64,000 bases of DNA from NCBI RefSeq assembly GCF_003226325.1, contig NZ_PDOD01000005.1, positions 124,001 through 188,000 on the forward strand. The letters run 5' to 3'. Shown piece after piece: positions 1 through 7,763 of this stretch; within the stretch, counting starts at the first letter, position 1, and each line of letters begins with the position of its first letter. The DNA comes from Salipaludibacillus keqinensis. GTDB lineage: Bacteria > Bacillota > Bacilli > Bacillales > Salisediminibacteriaceae. The position numbers were made by a program, and so were the translations under genes. The notes below the pieces were generated by a model, which was not told the origin of the DNA, made no database searches, and saw only the letters and a list, made by a program, of their open reading frames with translations.

Positions 1-1
1 G

Positions 2-388
2 TTAGGGGAGGCGTGCAAACTAGCCAAACAGTTGGTGGGTGAAGCTAATAATATGCATAGCTTAAGAGAATATTTTTGGGGACACCTGCAAGATTGTTGT
101 GGTAATCAAATTTCTTTAAATGGTCACCCGGTGGATCGATTACCTAACACATTAAGTGTGAATTTCTTAAACCAAACGGGACAAGAGATATTAGCTTCCC
201 TCCCACAAATTGCTGCATCTACGGGCTCTGCATGTCATGCGAATGAAATTACTTTATCACCAGTTTTAAAGGCGATGGGAGTTAAAGAATCAGTAGGAAA
301 AGGGGCGGTCCGCTTTAGTTTAGGTAGATATACAACAAAGGAAGAAATTGATGAAATAATCAGATTGTTAAAAAAGATGTTTTACTGA
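2..388 (+). CDS. Cysteine desulfurase (NifS/IscS-like), C-terminal part
   Basis: PLP-dependent enzyme of aminotransferase class V that releases sulfur from cysteine as a protein-bound persulfide for Fe-S or thio-cofactor synthesis. The frame is open from base 2, so the 5' end lies before the window; only the last ~128 residues are present. The segment STGSACHA near the middle holds the active-site Cys on the mobile loop, and the following GxxxxxGxVRFSLGRYTT stretch is the conserved C-terminal domain signature of the family. The lysine that binds PLP is off the window. Which paralogue this is (IscS, NifS or a YrvO-type) cannot be decided from the C-terminus. Confidence 0.88.
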   Translation, partial: LGEACKLAKQLVGEANNMHSLREYFWGHLQDCCGNQISLNGHPVDRLPNTLSVNFLNQTGQEILASLPQIAASTGSACHANEITLSPVLKAMGVKESVGKGAVRFSLGRYTTKEEIDEIIRLLKKMFY

Positions 389-533
389 AAAAGAATCTGG
401 GAAGGGTTACTAGTGGAAGCCGAGACATAAAACTCGATTTCTTTATGAAAGATACTAGTCATTCATTATTTAAACACGAGAGATTTATATAAACGTCCAG
501 TAGCAATGCATAGACTAATAGCGCTAAAGCATG

Positions 534-576
534 AGCTGGAGAGGGTATCCCTATGCCCTTTCCAGCTTTTTTTTTA
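534..576 (+). terminator. Rho-independent terminator
   Basis: A ~14-bp stem (AGCTGGAGAGGGTA pairing with TGCCCTTTCCAGCT, two imperfect pairs) is followed by a run of nine T. It lies 145 bases after the cysteine desulfurase and may end that transcript. Confidence 0.8.
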
Positions 577-756
577 CATATAAATATGACAAGATTCTCT
601 ATTTAGCCCTAGGAGGTGCACGTCATGATCGTCATTACGGCTTATTTTCAAAAGGTGAGAGATTCGCCACGTTTCTGGTAGAGCAAGATGGCGAAGTTGG
701 TAGAGAGATTATTAAAAGTTAAGAAACTGTTTTTAGATTGAAAGGAGAAATTGAAC
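577..756 (+). other. Leader of ectD with a possible decayed small gene
   Basis: No complete gene is convincing. A strong ribosome site (AGGAGG, 611-616) precedes ATG at 624, which opens MIVITA and then runs to a stop at 678. In another frame the same stretch reads HYGLFSKGERFATFLVEQ and ends in VGREIIKS at 720. That ending loosely resembles the dinitrogenase cofactor (NifX/NafY-like) fold family, so a small gene broken by a frameshift is possible. This is inference from a short match only. Confidence 0.22.
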
Positions 757-1686
757 ATGCAAATGGATCGATACCCATCTAGATTAGGAGATGGAGAAGC
801 GCAAATCTCACAAAGGAAAGATCCCGTCGTTTACGGAAACACAGAAGAGGGACCTTTGAAAAAAGAAGAATTAGATTTTTATGAAGAAAATGGATACTTG
901 CTGTTTGACTCTTTGTTTACAGATGAAGAAGTTAAGGCCATGCAGGAAAGCCTAAATGAAACAATGAGAAAAGAAGAGCTTCGAGAATCAAATCATGTAA
1001 TCAAAGAGCCGGGGAGCAATGAAATTCGTTCCGTGTTTGAGATTCATAAAGAAGACTCGTTCTTTCAATCTCTTTCTAAATACAAGAGAATTGTCGAGAT
1101 CGCTGAACAGTTGTTGAAAAGTCAAGTCTACGTGATGCAATCGAGAATCAATTTTAAACCAGGCTTTAAGGGCAAGGAATTTTATTGGCATTCTGATTTT
1201 GAGACATGGCACGTAGAAGACGGTATGCCAAATATGAGAGCGGTTAGCTGTTCAATCGTTTTAACAGACAACTATGAATTTAATGGTCCATTAATGCTCA
1301 TTCCAGGGTCGCAAAAGTGGTATGTGTCTTGCCCTGGAAAGACTCAGAAGGATAATTTCAAAACATCGTTAAAAAAACAAGAATCGGGTGTTCCAGATAA
1401 TGAAAGTATGACCGAGTTGGTAGAAGAAGCAGATGGAGAAATTGACCGCGCCACAGGTCCTGCTGGGTCTGTTCTTTTCTTCGACTGCAACACGATGCAT
1501 GGGTCTGCTGGAAACATCTCACCTTACTCAAGAAGCAACATTTTCTTCGTCTTTAATTCAGTAGAAAATCAATTAGTCCAGCCATTTGGCGGACAGAATC
1601 CTCGCCCTGAATTTTTAGCGAATCGTAAAGAAATCGAAGCGATTGAACCTATCGGCAATCCCTTTAGAAAATTGCAAAATTCTTAA
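757..1686 (+). CDS. ectD: Ectoine hydroxylase EctD
   Basis: Cytoplasmic Fe(II)/2-oxoglutarate dioxygenase that converts the compatible solute ectoine to 5-hydroxyectoine. The 309-residue length and the signature YWHSDFETWHVEDGMP are those of EctD. His145 and Asp147 in this motif and His248 in NTMHGSAG form the iron triad at the expected places; RSNIFFVFNS is the 2-oxoglutarate-side motif. ATG 757 is preferred to TTG 751 because AAAGGAGA (741-748) is correctly spaced. No ectABC genes are in the window, so the gene stands apart from ectoine synthesis genes here. A catalase gene follows 31 bases later on the same strand. Confidence 0.95.
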   Translation: MQMDRYPSRLGDGEAQISQRKDPVVYGNTEEGPLKKEELDFYEENGYLLFDSLFTDEEVKAMQESLNETMRKEELRESNHVIKEPGSNEIRSVFEIHKEDSFFQSLSKYKRIVEIAEQLLKSQVYVMQSRINFKPGFKGKEFYWHSDFETWHVEDGMPNMRAVSCSIVLTDNYEFNGPLMLIPGSQKWYVSCPGKTQKDNFKTSLKKQESGVPDNESMTELVEEADGEIDRATGPAGSVLFFDCNTMHGSAGNISPYSRSNIFFVFNSVENQLVQPFGGQNPRPEFLANRKEIEAIEPIGNPFRKLQNS

Positions 1687-1717
1687 GGGCAATGAATAAA
1701 AACAAGGAGGTTTCATT

Positions 1718-2623
1718 ATGTTTAAACGAATTGACCGATTGCAAATTGATTTACCACGAGTACGCGAACCGGATCCAGAGTCAGCAGGGGCCGTTCAAGA
1801 GTTGTTAGGCGGCCGATTCGGTGAAATGTCGACGTTAAACAATTATATGTTTCAATCGTTTAATTTTCGTAGCAAAAAGAAACTCCGTCCGTTCTATGAA
1901 TTGATAGCTAGTATCACAGCGGAAGAACTTGGCCACGTGGAGCTTGTGGCGAATACTATTAATTTGTGCCTTGATGGACCCATTGGGAACGGCAGCAAAA
2001 ATCCAGACGATGCTCCATTAAGGGATGCACTCGGCCTTGGGAACAAATTTAACTTTGTTCTAGGTGGACAGAACGCCGTTCCAGCTGATTCTACTGGGAA
2101 ACCGTGGTCAGGAGATAATGTGTTCTCAAGCGGGAATCTAGTCGATGATTTGCTTCATAACTTTTATCTTGAGTGCGGAGCTAGAACACATAAAATGAGA
2201 GTGTACCAAATGACAACGAATGAAACGGCACGTGAACTAACCGGTTATTTACTCGTACGGGGAAGTGTTCATGCCGTCGCCTATGCGAAAGCTTTAGAAG
2301 AAATTACAGGGGTAGATATGACAAAGATGTTGCCAGTCCCGGATTTAGATAATTCCAAGTTCGATTACGCAAAGAAATACGAAGATGAAGGATCCCACCT
2401 TAAACTCTATCGTTTTAGCGATGACGATTACGGGTTACTGAACCGTATTTGGACAGGCCCGACACCAATTGGACCACCTGGAGAACTTGAAGTAGTCGAT
2501 GGAACACCAGAAGGGGGAGAAATCCCTGACCTAGCTCATGTCCCAGAAGAATTTGCTCCAGGTTTCGATGAGGAGCAATTCCTAGAGCTTTCTAAACGTT
2601 TGAAATATGAAGCGGGAATGTAA
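1718..2623 (+). CDS. Manganese (non-haem) catalase
   Basis: Dinuclear-manganese catalase, which splits hydrogen peroxide to water and oxygen. Ferritin-like four-helix protein of 301 residues, close to the usual 270-300. Likely metal ligands are Glu in RFGEMSTL (~36), Glu and His in AEELGHVE (~70 and 73), Glu in LECGARTHKMR and His in VRGSVHAVAYAKAL. The Bacillus relatives YdbD, YjqC and the coat protein CotJC share this fold; the full length with C-terminal tail fits the vegetative type rather than CotJC. Good ribosome site AAGGAGG before ATG. It lies close behind ectD, and a joint transcript would couple osmotic and peroxide protection. Confidence 0.93.
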   Translation: MFKRIDRLQIDLPRVREPDPESAGAVQELLGGRFGEMSTLNNYMFQSFNFRSKKKLRPFYELIASITAEELGHVELVANTINLCLDGPIGNGSKNPDDAPLRDALGLGNKFNFVLGGQNAVPADSTGKPWSGDNVFSSGNLVDDLLHNFYLECGARTHKMRVYQMTTNETARELTGYLLVRGSVHAVAYAKALEEITGVDMTKMLPVPDLDNSKFDYAKKYEDEGSHLKLYRFSDDDYGLLNRIWTGPTPIGPPGELEVVDGTPEGGEIPDLAHVPEEFAPGFDEEQFLELSKRLKYEAGM

Positions 2624-2682
2624 AAAGACCGCTTCATGAAAGCATTTTATTAATAAAATTATTTTAAAGGAGCGTATTTATT

Positions 2683-2871
2683 ATGACGAATCGTTACAAA
2701 ACAGGAGAAAAGGCACCGGAAAACGGTACGTATAAATTTGATGGGTTAACAGATGGACGGAAGAAAAGTAATGCTACAGATGAGGAAGCACAAATTGAAT
2801 TAAAAAATGGACAAACATTCCCTCCATTACGATCCAGCCAAGAAGCCGCTTACTGGAAAAAGAAAAACTAG
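2683..2871 (+). CDS. YjzC-like small protein
   Basis: Small soluble protein of 62 residues. The N-terminal pattern YKTGEKAPENGTY and the later KNGQTFPPLRSSQEAAYW resemble the Bacillus YjzC family (function unknown, proteins of ~60 residues). AAAGGAGCG lies upstream of the ATG. It is 59 bases after the catalase and ends just before a strong terminator, so it is probably the last gene of the ectD-catalase unit. Confidence 0.65.
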   Translation: MTNRYKTGEKAPENGTYKFDGLTDGRKKSNATDEEAQIELKNGQTFPPLRSSQEAAYWKKKN

Positions 2872-2880
2872 TATGACAAG

Positions 2881-2918
2881 AAGGTTGCGTTGAAAACACG
2901 CAACCTTTATTGTCTTTT
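2881..2918 (+). terminator. Rho-independent terminator
   Basis: Perfect 10-bp stem AAGGTTGCGT/ACGCAACCTT with a 7-base loop, then a T-rich tail. It closes the ectD-catalase-yjzC-like group. Confidence 0.88.
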
Positions 2919-3032
2919 ATAAATAACAAAATGGAACGAAATGGTGTTTATTTTTCCTTGTGAAGAGGTAATAAAATCATATCCTTAACAGAACGTAAAC
3001 TAGAATTCTTACCTTAAAAGGAATGATAATGT

Positions 3033-3737
3033 ATGGAAGCAAAATCAATAAATGCAGAGTTAGCAAGTTACACAGCCAAGTTATTTCGAGATAATTTTGG
3101 GAAAGGACCACAATCTGTGTATGTGTCCATTGAACATCCTTTTGTAACGATCTATCTTAGAGATTTTCTAGCGCCGATGGAGAGGGTGTTAGTAAGGCAA
3201 GAGAATTTCATGAAGATCGAGGAGACAAGGGACTGCCTCATGCAGGAACTCATTCCTGAAATCAAAGCAACGCTTAGGGTCACTGCAAAAATTAATATAG
3301 ATAATATATATTACGACTGGTCTATCAAAAACAGAACGGGTTTGCTTGTGGGAGTCATCACAGAGGATAATGATGAAGAATTGAAGTCTTTTTCTGATTA
3401 TCCACAAAAACAAAGAGTACATGATGAGATCATTAAAATGAGCAAGCAAGCGGAAAAGGCTCCAGAAGAAGTCGACTCTCTGTATTTAAACTCTAGAACT
3501 CTAGTAGTCAAAAGAAGCGGTATTCTAGTTGAGATTGAAAAAGAATTTATCCGCTCGGGATTTACTGAATCTTTGCGTTTAAGTAAAAGAAAGCTGGAAA
3601 AAGGAATGTTGGACCCTGGTACTTTCGAGGAAATCTTAGGTTTAAACGTTCTTGATATCTTTGTAGACTGGGATTTCCACTTCGATATTAGCTACATCAC
3701 CTTTATATTAAAACCACAGAAAAAGAATAGTTTTTAA
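3033..3737 (+). CDS. Tandem DUF2294 protein, copy A
   Basis: Soluble 234-residue protein of unknown function. Residues ~1-115 and ~125-234 look like two versions of one DUF2294-type domain. The first has FGKGPQSVYVSIEHPFVTI, LAPMERVL and ends near YYDWSIKNRTG; the second has LNSRTLVVKRSGILVEIE and ends near FVDWDFHFDISY. A clear paralogue lies at 37524-38225. The family is common in Firmicutes and cyanobacteria without known activity. No membrane segment or signal peptide. The ribosome site (AAAAGGAATGATA) is modest. It stands alone, between terminators. Confidence 0.78.
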   Translation: MEAKSINAELASYTAKLFRDNFGKGPQSVYVSIEHPFVTIYLRDFLAPMERVLVRQENFMKIEETRDCLMQELIPEIKATLRVTAKINIDNIYYDWSIKNRTGLLVGVITEDNDEELKSFSDYPQKQRVHDEIIKMSKQAEKAPEEVDSLYLNSRTLVVKRSGILVEIEKEFIRSGFTESLRLSKRKLEKGMLDPGTFEEILGLNVLDIFVDWDFHFDISYITFILKPQKKNSF

Positions 3738-3762
3738 GCCATAAAACACAAGCTGAAATTTC

Positions 3763-3800
3763 AAGCCGAAGAGGAGAAGATCCTTTTTGGCTTTTTACTT
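3763..3800 (+). terminator. Rho-independent terminator
   Basis: Stem AAGCCGAAGAGGA with TCCTTTTTGGCTT (11 of 13 matches plus wobble) and T-rich end. The left arm is identical to that of the hairpin at 37108, next to the other DUF2294 gene. Confidence 0.7.
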
Positions 3801-3978
3801 TGTGTAATAATCTTGTAAGAGATTGTCGAGGAACGTGTAGAGAGCTCTCGCTGAACGTACGTAACATCAGAGATTGACGACGAACGGAGTAGAAGAAGTT
3901 TGTTGAGCATCGACGGATCAAAGCAGATTATAATATTTCCCTCTCTCTTTGATTCGATCAGCCCTCGATCGGGCAACT

Positions 3979-4092
3979 GGATATGTTGTAGCCAAAAATC
4001 TTGAAACATGCTTGATTGAACAAAAAGGAACGTCGGCAGAACGGGAAGATACTATTGAAGAAGCTGTGAAGATGCTTGTAAAAAGTCGATAA
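3979..4092 (+). pseudogene. HicB-like antitoxin remnant
   Basis: Frame reads GYVVAKNLETCLIEQKGTS, then AEREDTIEEAVKMLVKSR and stop. This matches the core of HicB-type antitoxins (a strand with YVA, then a Q-G-x-T motif and the EEA-containing helix) but has no start, no N-terminus and no C-terminal DNA-binding domain. No hicA gene is visible beside it. I read it as a fragment left by decay of a toxin-antitoxin pair; the match is short. Confidence 0.5.
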
Positions 4093-4139
4093 AAAGAGGT
4101 TATCGCCCTATTTAATTGGAGAATCGGTTAACTTGAAAA

Positions 4140-4530
4140 TTAGTTATCCTTATCGTGTGACTTAGGAAGGGAAATCGTAAATGTATGAACATTGTTTAAA
4201 GAGGACACGGAGACATCTCCTTCGTGGTGGGTGACGACAATCTCTTTAACGATTGCAAGCCCGAGGCCTGTTCCACCTGTTGCCCGACTTCTAGACGAAT
4301 CAGCTCTGTAGAAACGTTCAAACAACCATTTCTGTTTATCTGTGGGTAAAGTTGGACCAGGATTAGAGACTTGAATCAAGTAGTTGGCCCCTTTTCGAAA
4401 TCCACGTAATTTTACTAGACCGGTCCCTTCATAATATTGAATCGCATTTTGTAGTAGGTTCGTTACAGCCTGTTGGATCCCGTCCTTATGAATAAAAAGA
4501 CGTGCAGGTTGAAGAAATACCCCCAGACGA
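4140..4530 (-). pseudogene. Histidine kinase C-terminal fragment
   Basis: The frame reads RLFIHKDGIQQAVTNLLQNA (N box), then a strand region, VSNPGP, LFERFYRADSSRSR (F box) and GTGLGLAIVKEIV (G box), ending in LPKSHDKDN. This is the ATP-binding half of a sensor kinase. Upstream the frame meets a stop, and a neighbouring frame continues with KPILTSYVKLDTF, which suggests a frameshift near 4525. No H box, sensor, membrane segment or response regulator remains. The gene is therefore broken and probably not functional. Confidence 0.75.
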
Positions 4531-4703
4531 AAGTATCTAACTTAACATAAGAAGTCAGAATCGGTTTGGTGTTGCGATCCTGTTCTAATCATCTTGTATA
4601 TATGAAGAACCAACTTCTTCGTGCTCAGTCTTCAAGAACATGTAGTATAGTATTTGTAAGAGATAGCATGTTTGAAATCACAAGATGAAAGGGGCCCGTA
4701 AAC

Positions 4704-5168
4704 TTGCCATCTTCTAATAATCCTAAACTTCCATTAACTAAAAGTGAAAAAGCTTCTTTGAGAAAAGCACATATCAACCTACGAGATATCAACTCTCTAT
4801 CAGTAAACCATATATCAGATGTGTTAGCAGTCCCTTATGAACGGGCACAAACGTTGAAAGCTCTGGCCTCTTTCCAACAGATTCCTTCTATAGGACATAA
4901 AATGGCTGAAAAAATGGTGTACGAACTTGGCATTTATTCGCTTGATGAATTAATTGATAAAGACGGAGGAAAATTATTAGATCAATTGGAGCAAAAGATT
5001 GGGGTATGGACGGATCCATGTGTAGAAGATCAAATTCGTTGTATGATTTATTTTGCTAAACATCGTGAAAGTAACAGAAAGTGGTATGATTTTACGAAAG
5101 AGAGAAAGCTGTACCGTGTAAAGCACGGTTACCCTGAATCGAGACCACATCAAGCATGGTATGAATAA
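4704..5168 (+). CDS. Helix-hairpin-helix protein of the Cdd1 (pathogenicity locus) family
   Basis: A 154-residue protein. Residues ~50-85 (FQQIPSIGHKMAEKMVYELG) form a helix-hairpin-helix, a fold used for non-sequence-specific DNA binding. The C-terminal part, with DPCVEDQIRCMIYFAKH, WYDFTKERK and GYPESRPHQAWYE, matches Cdd1-type proteins, sometimes labelled mitomycin-resistance McrB-like. The biochemical role is unknown. TTG start with AAAGGGG at 4688-4694; no ATG fits better. The next gene begins ~80 bases later on the same strand, so the two may be co-transcribed. Confidence 0.75.
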   Translation: MPSSNNPKLPLTKSEKASLRKAHINLRDINSLSVNHISDVLAVPYERAQTLKALASFQQIPSIGHKMAEKMVYELGIYSLDELIDKDGGKLLDQLEQKIGVWTDPCVEDQIRCMIYFAKHRESNRKWYDFTKERKLYRVKHGYPESRPHQAWYE

Positions 5169-5248
5169 ATGCTTTGGCGAGAAAGTATTACCTTGATTAT
5201 AAGGCAAAATCATCTAAACAGGCTGACAACGAGCAAGGAGTTTTGCAA

Positions 5249-5902
5249 ATGAAGAAGAAGCAACTACTGAAAATAGAATTACCGAGAGTTACCTCCAATC
5301 TGCCAGTTATTCAACTGCCTGACCAGCTTGAAGACGAAGATTCATTCTCGTCCGGTAAGGTCATCGAGCATGTGATCGCTCCTCAATCAGCTGCAAAGCT
5401 TCGGTTTGATCAAGTTATTTTTGAACAAGTCTCTTTTGAAAATGTGTCCTTTCACAACATGGAGCTGATGGATGTCATATTCAATAAATGCAACTTGTCG
5501 AATGCAGATTTTAGGGATGCAATTATTCACAGAGTTGAATTTAATCAATCGAAACTAACAGGTAGCAACTTTTCCGGATCGACCATAAGAAATGTCACGA
5601 TAAATGAGTGTATGGCCAACTATAGTACGTTTGGCTTCTCAAGTTGCCGTCAGCTACAATTTAAAGACACACCTCTTATTCAATCGGATTTTTACGAATC
5701 TACTTTTAAACAAGTTCTATTTAAGACCTGTCTCATGGATGGAGTTAATTTCGCTGAGACTAGTTTGAATGGAATTGATTTGAGTGATTGTTCGTTTGAT
5801 CATCTCACGGTGTCTTTAGATAAATTAGCTGGCTGTACTGTCACGCCGGATCAAGCCGTAGGGCTATCCAAAATTTTAGGATTGATTGTTAAGGATCAGT
5901 AG
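5249..5902 (+). CDS. Pentapeptide-repeat protein
   Basis: 217-residue protein with repeats of the A(D/N)LXX type over residues ~55-190: VSFENVSFHNMELMDVIFNK, LSNADFRDAIIH, LTGSNFSGSTIRN and VNFAETSLNGIDLSDCSFD. Such repeats fold as a right-handed square beta-helix. Some members (Qnr, McbG) shield DNA gyrase, but most have no known target, so no activity is assigned. ATG 5249 is preferred over TTG 5174 because AAGGAG (5234-5239) is well spaced. It ends before a long shared hairpin with the convergent antiporter gene. Confidence 0.85.
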   Translation: MKKKQLLKIELPRVTSNLPVIQLPDQLEDEDSFSSGKVIEHVIAPQSAAKLRFDQVIFEQVSFENVSFHNMELMDVIFNKCNLSNADFRDAIIHRVEFNQSKLTGSNFSGSTIRNVTINECMANYSTFGFSSCRQLQFKDTPLIQSDFYESTFKQVLFKTCLMDGVNFAETSLNGIDLSDCSFDHLTVSLDKLAGCTVTPDQAVGLSKILGLIVKDQ

Positions 5903-5921
5903 GTTAAAGCCCTAAAAATGG

Positions 5922-5968
5922 AACGAAGCCATCTTCACATTATTCCTGTGAAGATGGCTTCGTTTCTT
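5922..5968 (+). terminator. Terminator overlapping the convergent gene end
   Basis: Stem AACGAAGCCATCTTCACA / TGTGAAGATGGCTTCGTT with a 7-base loop and a T-rich tail on the + strand. The right half also encodes the last residues of the antiporter on the other strand. It probably ends transcription from both sides. Confidence 0.85.
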
Positions 5969-7436
5969 TTTTCGCTTCCAATACTTTCTTAAGGTCAACT
6001 TTATATCTTAAAGCGACGAGGATATAGAGGAAATCTCCTTCTTTTATTTCCGTTTCGCCATAAGGTGTAATCAACGTTTCGTCTCTTACGATTGCACTGA
6101 TGTTCGCCTTTTGTGGGAAGGATAATTCGTGGAGCTTTTTCCCTACAATGGCACTATCTTTATTCGTTTTGAACTGAACCATTTCCGCATTCGCTTTTCC
6201 CATTGAAATCAGTTCCATGGAGTGATGGGGTGTATCCTTCACAGGACCCGTTAAATTGAGCTTTTTTGCGAAAAAGGAAATGGTCGATCCTTGAATCAGT
6301 GTTGACGTAAGAACGATGAAAAAGACGACATTGAAGAAAAGCTGGCCATTCTCTAAACCGGCCACAATTGGAAACGTGGCTAAGACAATTGGCACAGCGC
6401 CCCTTAGCCCTGCCCAAGATAGGAAGAGCTTTTCTTTCAACGTGTATTTCATTCTGATCGTTGAGAGAAACACCGCTATAGGGCGTGCAACAACAATTAA
6501 AATTACCGATAACAACAACCCTTTGAACATGACATCGAGAGTGAAAACCTGTGTTGGGAAAACGAGCAGACCTAGGATGATGAACATGATAATTTGTGAC
6601 ATCCAGGCAAATCCCTCGTTGAATTGGAAAATAGAGTACCGGTATGTCAACTCTGAGTTGCCGACAACAAGAGCCGCTGTATAAACAGCGAGAAAGCCGC
6701 TTGCTTCTGCAAAAGAGGCAACGCTAAAAGTTAATAATGCAAAAGCGACTGTGAAAAGTGGGTAAAGTCCACTTGATTCCAAGTGAATACGATTGATTGA
6801 TTCGGAAGCGATTTTTCCTAGGATGAGGCCAATGATAAGTCCTAACGCCATTTGCCAAACGAAGGCAGGAAGGAGCGTCCAGACATTTGTTTCAGGAAAA
6901 AGGATAAGTTCAATAAAAGAAAGTGTTAAGAAGACCGCCATAGGATCGTTCGCGCCAGATTCAGCTTCCAGAGTAGCGCCTAATTTAGCTTTGATATTTC
7001 TTTCTTTTAACGTCGCAAATACCGCTGCTGCATCAGTGGACCCGACGATTGCACCGAAAAGAAAGGCTTCGAGGAGGGAAACGTCAAAAATCATAAAAGC
7101 TGCCATAGCGACTATAGCCGATGTGAGAAACACACCCAACGTTGCTAATGATAAAGAGGGCAAAGCGACCGAGCGAACTGTGGACCATTTTGTCTGAAGT
7201 CCCCCTTCAAACAAAATCATAATTAAGGCGAAAATTCCGATTGTTTGTGCTAACTGAGGATTGTTGAAGGGAACAAATCCGAGACCGTCACTCCCGATTG
7301 CCATACCAACGAGAATAAACAAGACGAGTGCTGGGACACCTAATCTTGATGAAAATTTCGCTGCAAGAACCCCGCTAATTAAAATAAAGGCTCCGAGAAA
7401 TACAAATGCATTTGTTCCAAATGTTTCTAAAAACAT
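5940..7436 (-). CDS. K+(Na+)/H+ antiporter, NhaP2/CvrA type (CPA1)
   Basis: Membrane antiporter of 498 residues that exchanges cytoplasmic K+ or Na+ for protons; role in ion and pH balance. About 12 hydrophobic segments fill residues 10-395. Family motifs: ILFEGGL (~75), FGAIVGSTDAAAVF (~125-138) and EAESGANDPMAVF (~157-170) with the ion-binding aspartates. WAGLRGAVPI (~340) is also typical. Residues ~400-485 form a soluble domain with VGKKLHELSFPQ and GDFLYILV, like the TrkA_C regulatory domain. Start ATG has GAAGGGGAG upstream. Substrate preference (K+ or Na+) cannot be read from sequence. Confidence 0.9.
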   Translation of the reverse strand: MFLETFGTNAFVFLGAFILISGVLAAKFSSRLGVPALVLFILVGMAIGSDGLGFVPFNNPQLAQTIGIFALIMILFEGGLQTKWSTVRSVALPSLSLATLGVFLTSAIVAMAAFMIFDVSLLEAFLFGAIVGSTDAAAVFATLKERNIKAKLGATLEAESGANDPMAVFLTLSFIELILFPETNVWTLLPAFVWQMALGLIIGLILGKIASESINRIHLESSGLYPLFTVAFALLTFSVASFAEASGFLAVYTAALVVGNSELTYRYSIFQFNEGFAWMSQIIMFIILGLLVFPTQVFTLDVMFKGLLLSVILIVVARPIAVFLSTIRMKYTLKEKLFLSWAGLRGAVPIVLATFPIVAGLENGQLFFNVVFFIVLTSTLIQGSTISFFAKKLNLTGPVKDTPHHSMELISMGKANAEMVQFKTNKDSAIVGKKLHELSFPQKANISAIVRDETLITPYGETEIKEGDFLYILVALRYKVDLKKVLEAKKETKPSSQE

Positions 7437-7651
7437 GAGTTCTCCCCTTCATTTTTATCATACTAATTAAAATACTATATATTAAATATTGTATAAAAAT
7501 GCTAAATTAACAACGATTTTATGAGTATTCTTCCCCTACTAAATTAGATAGTTATAAAACTATTTTACCAAATGATTAAGTAACTTAATAATAATACGGT
7601 TTTATTGATAACCAAAAATCCAATACGACAAATTGAGCGTGTGTTTACGAG

Positions 7652-7680
7652 TTGCGTTCCGAACTGTTTTCTACGATAAT
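7652..7680 (+). promoter_or_regulatory. Candidate sigma-A promoter of the MFS gene
   Basis: TTGCGT, 17 bases, GATAAT. The predicted transcript would start near 7687 and run into the hairpin at 7701-7735 before the MFS start at 7764. Confidence 0.5.
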
Positions 7681-7700
7681 ATATACACATTCTATAAGTG

Positions 7701-7735
7701 TCAGACTCCGTTAAAGAACTGGAGTCTGGCTTTTC
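7701..7735 (+). terminator. Terminator-like hairpin in MFS leader
   Basis: TCAGACTCC and GGAGTCTGG(C) pair around a 12-base loop, followed by TTTT. No gene on this strand ends just before it, so it could act as an attenuator of the MFS gene. Confidence 0.55.
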
Positions 7736-7763
7736 GTATGTAAGCAGAGAGGAGGAGAGAGGT

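Noticed and set aside
531-722. 63-residue frame starting at ATG 531
   Set aside because: Its start lies inside a strong terminator hairpin and it has no ribosome site; only the last part might be a relic of another gene.
6316-7470. Long + strand frames opposite the antiporter gene
   Set aside because: They mirror the coding strand of a well-supported membrane protein, are rich in Lys/Asn/Thr and have no ribosome sites.
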